64,000 bases of DNA from Cryptomeria japonica (lineage: Eukaryota; Streptophyta; Pinopsida; Cupressales; Cupressaceae), in contig NC_081411.1 in the NCBI RefSeq assembly GCF_030272615.1, forward strand, positions 41,529,140 to 41,593,139, written 5' to 3'. Below, piece after piece: positions 1 to 12,000 of this stretch. Position 1 is the stretch's first letter; each line of letters starts with the position of its first letter. Under the pieces are notes generated by a model. That model ran no database searches and was not told the origin of the DNA. It saw only the letters and a program-made list of their open reading frames with translations. A program made the translations under genes and the position numbers.

Positions 1-173
1 AAAAAAATCAACCTTAGGCTTTGAAATTAATTTGAAAAATAAAAAATCACATTTTAGCGCCCAAGATTTATTATTTTTACCTATTTATCAAGTCGGCCAT
101 GCTTGTGGAGGGGTTTTTTTAATTTATTTAAGCCTTTACCAAGTCGGTCTAATGGCAAAATAAGGTGAGCGCC

Positions 174-182
174 CTATATAAG
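174..182 (+). promoter_or_regulatory. TATA box upstream of the accessory ORF
   Basis: CTATATAAG lies in a GC-richer patch and is followed by a purine-rich leader, a leader intron and the ORF starting at 856. The spacing fits a plant RNA polymerase II promoter with its start near 205-215. This promoter differs in sequence from the one inside the LTR at 4064-5151, so it appears to be an internal, ORF-specific promoter. No transcript evidence is available. Confidence 0.5.
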
Positions 183-328
183 AGGGGTGTGTTTTGAAAT
201 TTTTAAATCATTCATTCATTTTCCCTTATGCGAATTTGAAGAGCAGATTTGAAGGTGCGAAATTGAGCAGATTGGAAGATAATTTCCAGATCTTGAAAGC
301 AAGTTGAAGGCGAAATCATCACTTGAAG

Positions 329-473
329 GCAAATTTCCAGATTTTGAAGACTAGTTAAGGGCGAATTTCTAATTAAGAGCTGATTGGAAGCGAATTTCCA
401 GATTTTGAAGGCTAGTTAAAGGCGAATTTCTGATTAAGAGTTGATTGGAGGCGAATTTCCAGATTTTGAAGGA
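329..473 (+). repeat. 61-bp tandem repeat in the 5' leader
   Basis: Units begin at 329, 390 and 451, each opening with GCRAATTTCCAGATTTTGAA, with an exact 61-bp period. About 2.4 clear copies are present, and a weaker relative lies at 265-300. The array sits in the presumed transcribed leader between the TATA box and the intron. Confidence 0.8.
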
Positions 474-607
474 GGCTTGAAGGCTGATTGAAGGTTGAAG
501 CCATCAAAGGAAGGACCTGAAATTCAAATTAAGGACCCTTTGTCCAGCAGACCTCCATTTTCTTTTATCCATTTTTTCAAGGTTGATAGCTTAAAATCAA
601 GGAAAAG

Positions 608-848
608 GTATGTATGATCAAATTTTTGAAAGCTTAATCAAGATTTAATTTGATTTCCTATAGCAATCCTTTGTAAGGTTAGGTCTTGCACAATCTGATT
701 TAATTCACAATTAATATCAATTTGAAAATTTATAATTCTAAAGGTTTATCATACTATTTTCAAATTGTAATCTTTTTTTTTTTTTGAAAGACTTAAATCC
801 ATACCTTAAGGTACTATGCTCAAACCTAACTTCAAGCCTTTCTTGTAG
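608..848 (+). other. Probable leader (5' UTR) intron
   Basis: A consensus donor (AAAAG|GTATGTATG) at 608 and a T-rich tract ending TTCTTGTAG at 848 define a 241-bp intron. It ends seven bases before the first ATG of the long ORF (856). The frame is open upstream of that ATG, but those codons lie inside the intron, which favours the start at 856. Confidence 0.55.
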
Positions 849-855
849 GTATCAA

Positions 856-3800
856 ATGACGACCCCCAAGGCTAGTGGATCCACTACCCGGCAGGCCCTC
901 ATCAAGGAGGATCAGAAGAATGACGAATTGGAGACCAGGATCGTGTCCAAGTGGAGCAATATCGGAGACACCAATCTAGGAAACTTCAATGTGAAGAAGT
1001 TTCAGGAAGCGCCCTACATCGGCAAGCCATCACCTGTTGCAAAGAGGATAATTGAGAGTGGCATCATCAAGGCCGCGGGTTTCCCTCCTGCAGTCAAGTG
1101 TCACGAGTTGATGATCGAATGTGCCTGGCACTATGATTCACATTCGAGGACAATCGTAGCTGAAGATGGAACTGTCTTAGCCTACCTTTCAGAGGAAGAC
1201 ATAAGCGAAGCTTTTCATCTCCCGGAGCATAGAGACATGATCTACAAAAGTCTAGAAGGAGCTAGGTCTGTTTACGAAGATGATCCTGATTCCTGTCTAA
1301 ACTTCATCAACAAGAATTGGTTGCTCAAAAGTCGACCTCACCTGAACAGGATTCCTAATACACTGCACAGAATTGATTTCCAGGAAGAGTTCAAGGACTT
1401 GATACCCATGCTCAATCGGGTTACTGGTGCCTCTCAAGCCTTCTTCTTCGACAAATGGATGTTCTTCTTCATACAAGTGATTATGCAAGGACAAGGAAAG
1501 TTCAATTGGGCTAGAATCATTAGTAATAACCTGGACGTGCAGTTGAGGAGGCGAGCCCCTACCAAGTCTTTTCACATGAGTTCATATGTTATATATTCCC
1601 TAGTCAGGAGTTTTGAGTATGCAGGGCTACCTCACAAAGGAGTTGTTGGGAGAGGACCCGGAAAAATAAGAGTTTGTGATTCTTATGTTCAACTACATCA
1701 TCCACCAAAGAATGATTACAAGCTAATCAATGATACCTTCACGATGTATATCACCAGGATATTGCAAGGAGGGATTCACAATCGATTGTCTCTGGAAGCA
1801 CAGGAGCTCGTGAAGAAGCATGGTGCATGGTTCATTCAGTTTCCAAAATTCACATACATCAGAGTTCATGGATGTCCTTCACCTCCCTACATGTTGCCAA
1901 GATATCCTACATACAAAATAATATTACTTGAAGTAACCAGACAATTGGCAGCTTATGCTAGAGCATCAAGACACAAGCATGGAAATGGAATTCTCGTGCC
2001 TATCCTGCTGAGAAATTCAATTGAAGTGTGTCATAATACTCAAGCCGCGGAAGATGCAGAGAAGGAGTTATCTTTATATTCATTCACAACCTTTGCCTCA
2101 AGAGAGAATTTCAATCCTCATGGTCATATAGAAGAGACAGTCGGGAAGAAGTACAAGCATGAGTTTAAGTAGAAGACTTCTGGGTGAATATTCAGGATGA
2201 TATAGAAGTGAAAAGAAAGATGCATTCCAGATTACCTTTGGATCTCATCAGGAAATGCAAAATTTACAGAGTAGCCGATCAAGCCCATTACAGTGGTAGA
2301 TACCTCCAATCATCCTATGAGAAAGAAGATAAAGAAGTGAAGGTAGATTGGAATGAGCCAGAGGTTTCGGACCTAAGAGCATTGATGGATCTTGTTTTAA
2401 CTTGCACTCGCAGATGGGTGGACGTACAACATCAAAAGTTGAAAGAGCAGAATGTATCTATGACATTCACCCTGGAAACAAGAGCAGAAGAAGGAGAGGC
2501 AAGTGTGAGTGAGAATACTTCTCATTCCAAGGGATCAAAGAGAAAGGAAGGATCTGAGAAGAGAGAACCTTCCAAGAAGAAACAAAAGGTGAATCCTGAT
2601 CGCCCACCAAGTACATCTTCTAGGCATGAAAAGGAAAAAAAGTCAAAGAGAAGATCAAAGGCAGATAGTGTATGAAATTGATGAGTCTATGGAATCCATG
2701 GTGCAGAATGATAATCGAGGTAAAGGACATGCACCTCAGCATTCCTCTAGTCAATCTCCCCAGGTTGGTGCTAATGAACAACAGGAAGGAAAGAATGATG
2801 ATGAAGCAACATCTCCTTTCAGGGAAGATAGACCTCTGCCTAAAGAAATACAAGTTAGGGAGAGAAAGTCTTCTATTCCAGATTGGCTAAAAGAGAGGCT
2901 AACAAGGGTAGTTGTGGTCGAAGAGGAGGAACAAGTGTTTGACTTGGAAAGTTTCATAGGAGGTTCTCATGAGGAGGTCGAAAAGAAGAAGGCCACCAAG
3001 ATGTCAAAAGTAATTAGAGATGAAGCAGGATCCAGAAAGGTGCAAATAGCTACACCATTGGTAGACAAGTGTGAGGATGAGATTCTAGCAAAAGAATATG
3101 ATCTAGATACAGTTGATCTTGGCCCACTTACCTCCAAGCAGGTTATGGAAGAAGCAACTGATTCAATGAGAGCACTTAACGACAAACTCGAAGAAGAAAT
3201 GGAAAAGAATAAGAAGCTAGAAAGAGAGGTCAGTGCTTGGAGGAATTATTTTAGCCATCTTAATCAACCTTTGAGACGACATGATCCAACAATATCTCAT
3301 TTGCACGCACTTCCTGTTGAGTCAGTAAATGAGGCAGAGAGAATGAAGAGCTTAGCTCAGATCATGAGTTCTTGGATTGATGAATCTTACAAGGTTGCCA
3401 TTGAATTTGCAACAAGGATGATGAAGACGGTCCACCGGGCTATCCAAGTTCTTGAGATCATCCATAATCTATTGGTAACTGTGGATGCATTTGCTCACAC
3501 TAGAGATGTTGTCATCTCGGTCTTGCAAGTGATAAGAAGGACACAAAGACAGGTTCTAGCACAAGAGAAGATAATGAATGGAGAAGCCCATAGCCTTCTG
3601 CAGTGGTCAATTTTGCTTCAGATAAAGGAAGTCCTTTTCGAAGATATCAATTCCAGATGCAACCAAGTTGTGGAAACCATCTACCCTATTCAAGACAAGG
3701 TGTTCGAGGTATTGTGTACGATCCTTGACAGAAGGATTGAGATCGAGACGGATGTGGACATCCAAGAATTGGAAGACAAGATCAGGATCATCTTTTGCAG

Positions 3801-4061
3801 AGAGGAGAACACAGTCACCGAAGAGCACAAAATCAGATGCATGCTACTATGTTCCTGATTGAGAAAACAAAAGAGGTAGAGCTTGGATGGGAGACAACTC
3901 TTCTCACTGCCTTTGATCAAGTCCTTCACTTGGAAGAAAGGATAAAGAATCTTCCTGAAATTCCCATTGTTGAGATTAAGGCGATCACGTCCAGATTCAT
4001 TGAATATGCTAGAAAAGAGCATAGAAAGGGGAACAAAGTTCTAGATGAGAAGTTGTTATAA
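856..4061 (+). pseudogene. Accessory ORF of an LTR element, about 1,070 codons, frameshifted
   Basis: This was one long reading frame, now in four pieces: 856-2172, about 2184-2675, 2626-3858 and about 3840-4061. The first 430 residues look globular and are rich in Trp, Phe and Tyr, with a LSEEDISEAF stretch near residue 115. The middle is Lys/Glu/Ser-rich and nuclear-signal-like (SKKKQK). The last 400 residues are strongly heptad-like and probably coiled coil. I see no Gag zinc knuckle, protease, RT or integrase. The frame ends two bases before an LTR in the same orientation, the position where extra ORFs or env-like genes sit in plant LTR elements. It resembles in layout the ORF3 of the two LINEs in this window and the 'putative plant transposon protein' class. 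The function is unknown. Confidence 0.6.
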
Positions 4062-4063
4062 AA

Positions 4064-5151
4064 TGATGTGGCAACTTAATTCCTATTGGTCTATGTCTCC
4101 TCGTTATTTGTGCCAATTCCTATTGGCTATGGATTGATAATGTTTATCTAAATGAGGACTTTTTTGTAACAAACCCTAATTAGGGTTTCGGTGTCAAAAT
4201 CTTAGCCATTGATCTTCTTTTGATCCAGGTCGTTCATTGTATTTGAGAGTGCTATATAAGCCCTCACTCATTTCATTTTAAAGGGTTAGAAGAGTTAGAA
4301 AAAAAAAAAAAGTAAGAGAGAAAGAGTTAGAATTTTTAGAGTTTAATATTGTCAACAGCATAGAAATAAGTAGTGAAGAGAGAAAGTTGAACAATTGTTG
4401 TTTATTTGGCTATGAGATCAATGAAATATTGAAGTTATGATGTTTTATTGCAATCTTTGTGGCTATTTTCATAGTTGTTTGTCTTCTTGAATCACTCTTA
4501 GTAGAGCTAGCATTTAAGTTTTTTTAAGTTTGAAGGACAAATGTTGTGCTTGATCTTTGATAAGACACGCATTCCAAACCACTAGCTCCTTACTGATTGT
4601 AAGAACGCCCTGTGTGGTCAACTGGAAACATTGAGATTGTTTAAGCGTTCAATCATTGTTGGAGGCACTGATATGTATCTTACTGATAGTATCTATCCCC
4701 TCAGTGATTTGAAAATCATTGAATCCCCTTAGAAGATCGCACCAATTCCAGTGGAGTTGTAACCTCTTGGCAATATTGAAATTGGTAGAGTTCTATCAAG
4801 ACCAAACATCACTGAGTCATTCTTAGGATTAATTTAGTCTCGCCTCCTTGAAACCTTTATCTTTTGATCCTTTTGAAACATCAGTTAGCATTAGGAAAAT
4901 CTTGTTCCCTCATTTAAAAAGTAATCACATGAACAAGCTTTCTCTGAAAGTACGTAAGGCCCCTTGAAAAACAGTAAACACAACGACCACTGGTGCTTAT
5001 CCACAAGTAGAGAACCTACATAAAAGAACCTTGGAACTTTTCCGATTGATCCTTCTACGATATCTTCAGCATTCGGGAGTTTTACTCAAGAGAGGATAAG
5101 ATACCTCTGGGTATTTTTTTCTGTGTTTGGTCGTGTACAGAATACACATCA
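4064..5151 (+). mobile_element. LTR, probably the 3' LTR of the element carrying the accessory ORF
   Basis: The sequence begins TGATGTG and ends CACATCA, a 7-bp inverted pair with the required TG...CA ends. Inside is a TATA box (GCTATATAAG near 4252) followed by a purine-rich leader-like tract, as expected of an LTR promoter in the plus orientation. The flanking 5-mers (TAAAA and ACACT) do not match, so this is not a simple solo LTR. It is better read as a 3' LTR whose partner lies left of the window. No clear polypurine tract abuts it; the nearest purine run is at about 4013-4033. Confidence 0.55.
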
Positions 5152-5819
5152 ACACTTAGGTGATATATTGGGCATAAATAAGAGATATATAGGAGGTAGT
5201 AAGTCTCATTTGATCATCAGATCATGAATGTGTTCTCAATGAAGATATTGTAAGGTTTGCCCTCTCTAAATGATTTGTTATTCCCATGTATTATCAAGAA
5301 TTTTCAACATATTTCATATTGTATTCTTGTCTTGTACAAGTTATTTTATTACAACAAATCACTTATAGATCTTCAAATCTCCAACTTCCACTTAATTAAT
5401 GTATCATACCACTTATAAATCTCCGACTTTCACCTAATTTGAATTTCAAATTAAAAATTAGTATGTAAAAATACTTCATTTAACCATCAATTCCAAATAA
5501 CCTGTCTCCAACTTCCCCTTACTTGTCACCGCCAAATCACTGAAATCTCCAATGGCCATCTAACAACAATTTTAAATTAGGAAGTCAAAAGGTGCTGGCT
5601 CACATAGAGCCCATGAAATTTCAGATCTCATTGGCGAAGATGCCAATTAGTTGGATACTCGTCTTCTAACCGTCATGAAGTTCAAGTTGACAGTGATTAT
5701 ATTTCCCCTTCCCATTGTTTTGTCAACCATGCCGGCTGTTGATATATTCATTGATGAAACACTTTTCGTTACAATATTTTTGTAACTGATGTGGGATAAT
5801 CGCCTATACCATAGAAATT
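5152..5819. other. AT-rich spacer, 3' flank of the strictosidine synthase-like gene
   Basis: No ORF with family similarity is seen. The stretch should contain the 3' UTR and poly(A) signal of the minus-strand gene next to 5820. Several AT-rich stretches could serve, and none can be singled out. Confidence 0.4.
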
Positions 5820-6089
5820 TCATAGGAGATCAAGGCGATTAATGAAGTTTTCACTGAGGCTCGCAAAAAACAGACTACTATTCACTTTTACAGCACCACT
5901 AATCAGTGTCCTCTGTGAATCAGAAATGAAAGCACTGACCTGCCCATTTTCCTTCACACCCAAAATACCTGCTGGTCCAAAAATAGGTCTTATCTTCAGT
6001 CGATGTTGATTTAAGATATTCCACACCCTCTTCAGAGGTGGTCTCAATTTCAGATATTTAACTATGGAATCTTTATCCTCGGTTTTTGT
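5820..6089 (-). CDS. SSL exon 4 (C-terminus and stop)
   Basis: The acceptor TTTGACAG|ACAAAA is followed by 89 codons and TGA at 5822-5820. The final block (AVKVNSSLFFASLSENFINR) matches the conserved last blade of the family, where relatives show a 'LYLGSL...NFIGRL' pattern. Confidence 0.9.
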   Translation of the reverse strand, partial: TKTEDKDSIVKYLKLRPPLKRVWNILNQHRLKIRPIFGPAGILGVKENGQVSAFISDSQRTLISGAVKVNSSLFFASLSENFINRLDLL

Positions 6090-9000
6090 CTGTCAAAAAA
6101 ACATTGAGAAGGTCAACATTATAAATCTTATACATAAATATGAGAGGCAAATTTTCAATATTCATAAAATAAAAGATACGGATGCAATAAAATAAGAAAA
6201 TAAATACATAATCTGATAAGTACAATCAACCATTTTTCTGTGAAGATATATAATAATGTATATAGCCTGAATGTACTGCAAATCAAATGTTGTGAGGAAA
6301 AAGGGAATTTACCATTTGTAGTTTGATGGAATGGGAATTAGATTTTGGAATTCATGTTTGTAGGAAAAAAAAAGTTGAGCAAACCAGGTAGTGAGAAATG
6401 CCAAAAATGACAAATATGGTTCTTTCCAGACAAATATCTTAAAGCATGGAAAACTTTCTTAATTGATCTACTCTCCAAAGAAAGAGGATAGAAGATAAAC
6501 ATTACATATGTATATGTAGCACTCTATTTTTTCAATTTAAAGATTTTCTGGCTCCTATTTGATTGATGTAAGGGAAAAATTGAGATAAAAAATGGATAAA
6601 ATGCAGGGAAATTGTATTTACCCCCAGAAGTCCAATCCAAAATGTGCCTTCATCATCGACTCTAACGTTATCTGGATATGCTGGTAAACTTTCTGCAAAT
6701 GTTTCAACTTGACCTGATTTGTTTCCCTTTAGCCAGTATTTGGGACACTTGAGAGAGTAAGTTTCACAGAATATAAGGAAATCTTCTTGGGCAGAGACGG
6801 CCACTCCATTGGGGTAGTCAAGGTCAGTGAGCAAAACAGTGGAAATTTTGGTGCTAGGATTGTATTTAATGAGCAAACCCAAGGTGGCATCAGTGAAGTA
6901 AATCGTACCATCTTTTGAAACATCCACTCCATCCATTCCTCTGTGGATAAAATATGAAACAAACTATTTTTAGTATTATGGCAAAATCAAAGTTTTATGT
7001 TTCTATAGCCATGGATTGTTTTTTAAATTGATAGTTATTCAATGATGCTAAGAATCACAAAACTGAACCCCCAAGAAATGAAACCTACTTGCAAGAAACA
7101 TGATCTGCATTGTTTCTTTGTTAACGATTTTTTTAAAACTTTTTACATGTTTTACAGACTTAACAGTTTATTGTTAATTCAGTATTTGCTAGCTTCAAGT
7201 TTACTATAACTTTGGTTTTATGAGAAATTAGCAAACCGTAACAGTGGTTTTTAAAGATCCTTAATTAGCAATGTGAATGATTGACGAACTTCAAATATTC
7301 TGTAAATATGGACAGACTATAAGAAATATGTTTAATTTTAAAATTCATATAGAAGGAAGTTTATAAACAAATAAGATTCTTGATTGAAACCTCTTCAAGC
7401 CCATTTCCCATCAAATCTGGGTTATGGTTATTTTGGAAGCACGGATACAAAAACATAGGCTACTCATATTTTTGTTTAAAACATGGTTTTACAATCTTGG
7501 TTCAGTATAAATTTCAAGTTATCTTGCTATGATGTCATTCACATCGGCTTATACCATCCAGTATAATATACATTATTGTGCCTCATTGCTAACTCTGAAG
7601 GACAGCATTTACAACTTAGAGGCCATTCGAAGTCCTCAGTGCATTGTTTAGCAGAGGTTACTGGAATTTACAGTCACCAGATTTAGGCGTAAATAACATC
7701 ATCGTCTATGTAGTATGAAAGGGTCTCTTAACAGAAATTTACTTTAGCAGCGTTGTGGGGATACTTAGCAATAGTTGAACTTGTTCTCTTTGGACACCTA
7801 CAATTGTAAATTTAATACCATCTATCCATTGACAAGTAGCAATTAAGCAATCACTATACCCTGCCCTCACATGAAATCATAGGGAACGCATGAACCAATT
7901 TAGACCTAAAGGTAAGGTTGTTTCCAAGGTCAAAGCCAAGGCAGATGCCAATTTGGCATAAGCGACCTTTCTTGTGGAAACTCATATTGAAACGTTTTTC
8001 ATTTACATCTAGTTTGTTGAGATTTGATAACTAGTTTCTCATGACCAAACTCGGAAGTAAACAACTTTATAACCTTTGATTATATTCCTGCAGGCAGCAG
8101 CATAGTTGGAACAGTTTATGGTGCTCCCAATGATTGCCTTTGAAGGCAAGGAAAAGTGTTTGCCAACAACAACCATGCATATTTGCCAAGATTAATGTGC
8201 ATGACATTAATATATGTTTTATCTGTGGTTTTTTCTACTGAACTCGTCATGTTCTGTAATTCTGAATTCAGACTCTAAAAATCCTTCTAATATTAAGTAA
8301 ACCAAGATAATTCGTAGTAGATTAGATGAAGTTTGAAGGAAACAAGAGAGTTCTATCAAAAAAATTCCATCACTAGGTTTGGAACTTTTGTAACTAGCTG
8401 CTTTTGTTCCATGCATTCATATTAACTAGTCAAATCTTTATTACAGCTTACCGAGTTCCATCTTAATTCAGAGCTGATATGGTCTGGAAGATATCTCAGA
8501 AGATGAAGATTATCAAAACTGGTTCATTGATCACCATCAGATAACGTCGTTTCTATGGGGCAATAGACTTTTCCCCACCCTGCCTGTAGGATTTGCTTCG
8601 TAGCCCAAGTCAACATTCACCATGCCCTTCCATGTATTTATAAGAATTACAATATTAAGCTGAAATTAATGTTTTAAGCATATCAACACATAGTGAGATA
8701 TCAGTTGCTGCAGCTTCAAGCCAGTCCCCTCTGTCATGGAAAACAAACCCGCACTGAGATTCAATGGCAGAGAAGACTGTGGTGTGGGTCAGTGTCCGTG
8801 GATCTTTAGATCCGTGGTCTACTTGTAGGTCAGCAAGAGTTTACCAAGGCTGGTCCAAGTTTGAGTACCGGGGCTGCCCGTAGGCTGTGATTCCACAAAA
8901 TGACATCATCCCAAATTTTATTGAAGAAAATAAGCCATGCCCCAGCCATAATTAGGATCCGACGAAAAAGTCTGGACATAAAGAGGACCAGTAAAGATCT

Positions 9001-12000
9001 CCTCAGCATGCAATGGGAGGATTTAAGTTTTGAGTGTTAATTGGTCCATGCAAAATAATATGAAAACAGAGTCGGGTTAGTAGTCTCAGTTTCAACATGT
9101 GGTTCAAGGGAAATTATTGGAAAAAGTACTCCCCAAACTATAATAAAAAGCCTACCCAAAAACCCAGTCATAAAGAGGGTCTGTCGAGAGCATCCCAACA
9201 TGCAATGGGAGGTTCTAGGTTTAGTCTTGGTTGTTCATAGAAAATAACATATTTCAGAACTTCTTGGACTACAGAAAGAATTTACATATAAAAAGAATAA
9301 ACTCTTACTATGGTGTCCTGCTTGTGATCTCGGTAGCTTATGAGGGCAATGCAGCTGGTCCAAGTGCATGTTTGAAGGCTTCATGTGTAATAACCGCCTC
9401 ACTGTTACTACTATTTTTTTTTTTAAATCACTTCACAAACTACCAATTTAATTGGACAAGCATCTTTCATCTAAATTAGAAGTGTAGACTTCATAACCAA
9501 TGTCAGGGTCATTCCAAGATTCAGACTAAATCCTTCAGGGTCCATTCATGATGACTCTGCCTGTGTACCGCTTTTAGAATTAAAAACTCCATAGTTTGTA
9601 CATCAATGATAGAGAGTTCATCCTCTCTTCTTGTATGAAATGCTTAATCTCACTTCTAAATCTCGCTTTCAAATTTAGTCCGATAACAACAAAATGATAA
9701 TAAACACATCTCAATCAAATGTGGTTCCATACCAATCATTAGTGCACAAATACACACAAACCATATAGGGACCATATCACTCCTACATCACATGTTCACA
9801 TGATTGGCTCAAGCATACATCATTTATATATAGAGTGACTAACTCATACACTCGTCACAAGTACAAACAATGACTATCTTAAACATGTCACATATATACA
9901 ATATGAATGATTCACACAAACATCATATATACACTAAATAATAATTTATGTGTGCGTCACATATACTCATGATTAGAGATCAAGATGTTGTTTTGAAGGT
10001 TGAATAGGGAAATGTATTTTTTATCTTTACTCCCCATATTCAGGATTGTCAATTAAAGAGCTGTGCTAGAGACAAAATTCTTCAGAGTTAAAAACCAAAT
10101 CAAATGATCATTGAAAGTATTGTTCTGGCTGACTTCATATTCCCTTCCATCCATCCTTTTTCAATGTTTTTACAAAATAACTCTGTTTTAATTTCAATTT
10201 TATATTTTTCAAATAAATGTTGACTGTGTTTTTTACTTCTATCTATACAATCACAACATGAGAATATATACCCTGCTATCATTGTAGAGCATCTTTTAAT
10301 ATAATTAATAATGTAATGTTGAATAAAAATATCTTGACTGATGCAGGAGCATCCAGGTAGGCATATGTTATGGTCTGACAGAGTAAGAAGATTTAAAATG
10401 CAATGCTATTTTAATAGTAATTTTGGTATGCTCAAATGCATATTGATGGAAGAGATGTAATGCCTTGAAGAGGAGAGATAAAATACTATTCTGACGCAAA
10501 ATATGAGCAGACGCAAACGATGAGCAGACGAGGACAATTGGGAAAAACCAATTGATATTCTCAGCTAAGAATAAGAACGGTCTCAAGAAGAATGCGTTAA
10601 CGGAAGGAAGTGGAAGGAATGGAAGCCAGTAGAAGTCATGAAGATATTATTGAATGAGAATAGAGAAATTAGAAAGCTGAAAGATTGGATTCGAGCTGAC
10701 AAGTTAGAATGGCAGAGTAGGAGATTAAGTAAATGAAGATACAGAGTCGGCATATTTGAAATGAAGCGATTTGGGGTAGCAAGGAGAGGAGGGCCTTTGG
10801 CCAAGTTGGTGAGAGGGATCGATCATTGGTGTGGAATCGACTTTTAGTGTGGCTGAGAAGACAGAGGAATACATGTGAGAGAGGGGTGCGATAGTGAAAG
10901 CAAGTTTGCTGTTGGTGTAGGAAGGATGAAAAAATAGTTGCAGAACCCAAAGGCGCTGAGGACAAGAAATGCATTTGCTGTTGCTGCGTAAAGAAAAAGA
11001 GTGTGGGCTTTAAGTCCAATTGGGTGTGTGGGCATCGCAGGTGGGTCTGCAGAGAAAGGAAGGTATTGGCCGGAGGTAGGCCTTGGGAGTAAAATTGGCC
11101 AAGAGAGGGAGCCGTGAGTGGTGGCCAACAGAGTTTGTATCGGTAATGTAATGTGTGGGGCTGCGAAGAAGAGGCAGAGTATGTGGGCATCGATTCTTCT
11201 TAGGCTGCCTAGTAAGAGACTGTGGCCAAAAAGGGTGAAGTAGCCAAGAAAGAGGGGCTGCGTAGATTGTGAAGACAGAGAGGTGCGTAGTGGAGGAAGG
11301 AGAGTTTGGTGCAGCTAAGAAAACAAATAGCATGTGCATGGTAGAAGAGAGTGAGAGCAAGGTAAGAGGTGAGGACATTGTGAATGCAAGAAGAGGGGCG
11401 TTGGGAAGAGTCAGAGCCTTGCCAGTAGCAAAGCATGAAATGACTTTCCTCTAGATTTGAATTCAATTTTATCGGTTGTGAATGGAATCTATTTGTTCAA
11501 GAATGCCAGTGTTTGAATAATTTATTTTCTTCCAAAGAGATTATTCAATGGCTTGATCAATTAATGTAGGTCTGAGTTGAATGTGTTCGGTCCAAAAATA
11601 ATATTTCAAACATTTCCCTCTTTTACACTCGTAGGTTTTATCATAAATACATATAACATTTTTATACCAATATTTTCAACGTTTGTGAATAAGAGTAAAT
11701 GACTATGAATGTCTTCACATCACATAAATATTTCAATATAATTAATATTAAATAACAGCAAGCTACTAACAATTCCCATACTCCACAAGTAGTGTACATT
11801 GAACCTTCAAAAGAAATATAATTATACTATTGTAACAATTTCAAGTAGTAAAACATGCCTAAATGAACCCAGAATCATTATATTTTTCTCCAGTTGCATC
11901 AATTCAAATAAAAACATTCTGGACATATCTTATGGAAATTTCACATTATGAGCAAAAAGGAAAGAGAAAATAAGGTAGTGAATTAATTCACATACTTAAA

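Noticed and set aside
784-855. Upstream in-frame start (24 extra residues) for the accessory ORF
   Set aside because: These codons fall inside the likely leader intron 608-848, and the first ATG after the splice acceptor is at 856.
4064-5151. Solo LTR interpretation
   Set aside because: Flanking 5-mers differ and a matching-orientation ORF abuts it, so a 3' LTR of a larger element is preferred, with moderate confidence.
10583-11466. Cluster of overlapping minus-strand ORFs inside the SSL intron
   Set aside because: Open because the strand is pyrimidine-rich. The translations are low-complexity Ser/Leu/Pro/Phe with no family match.
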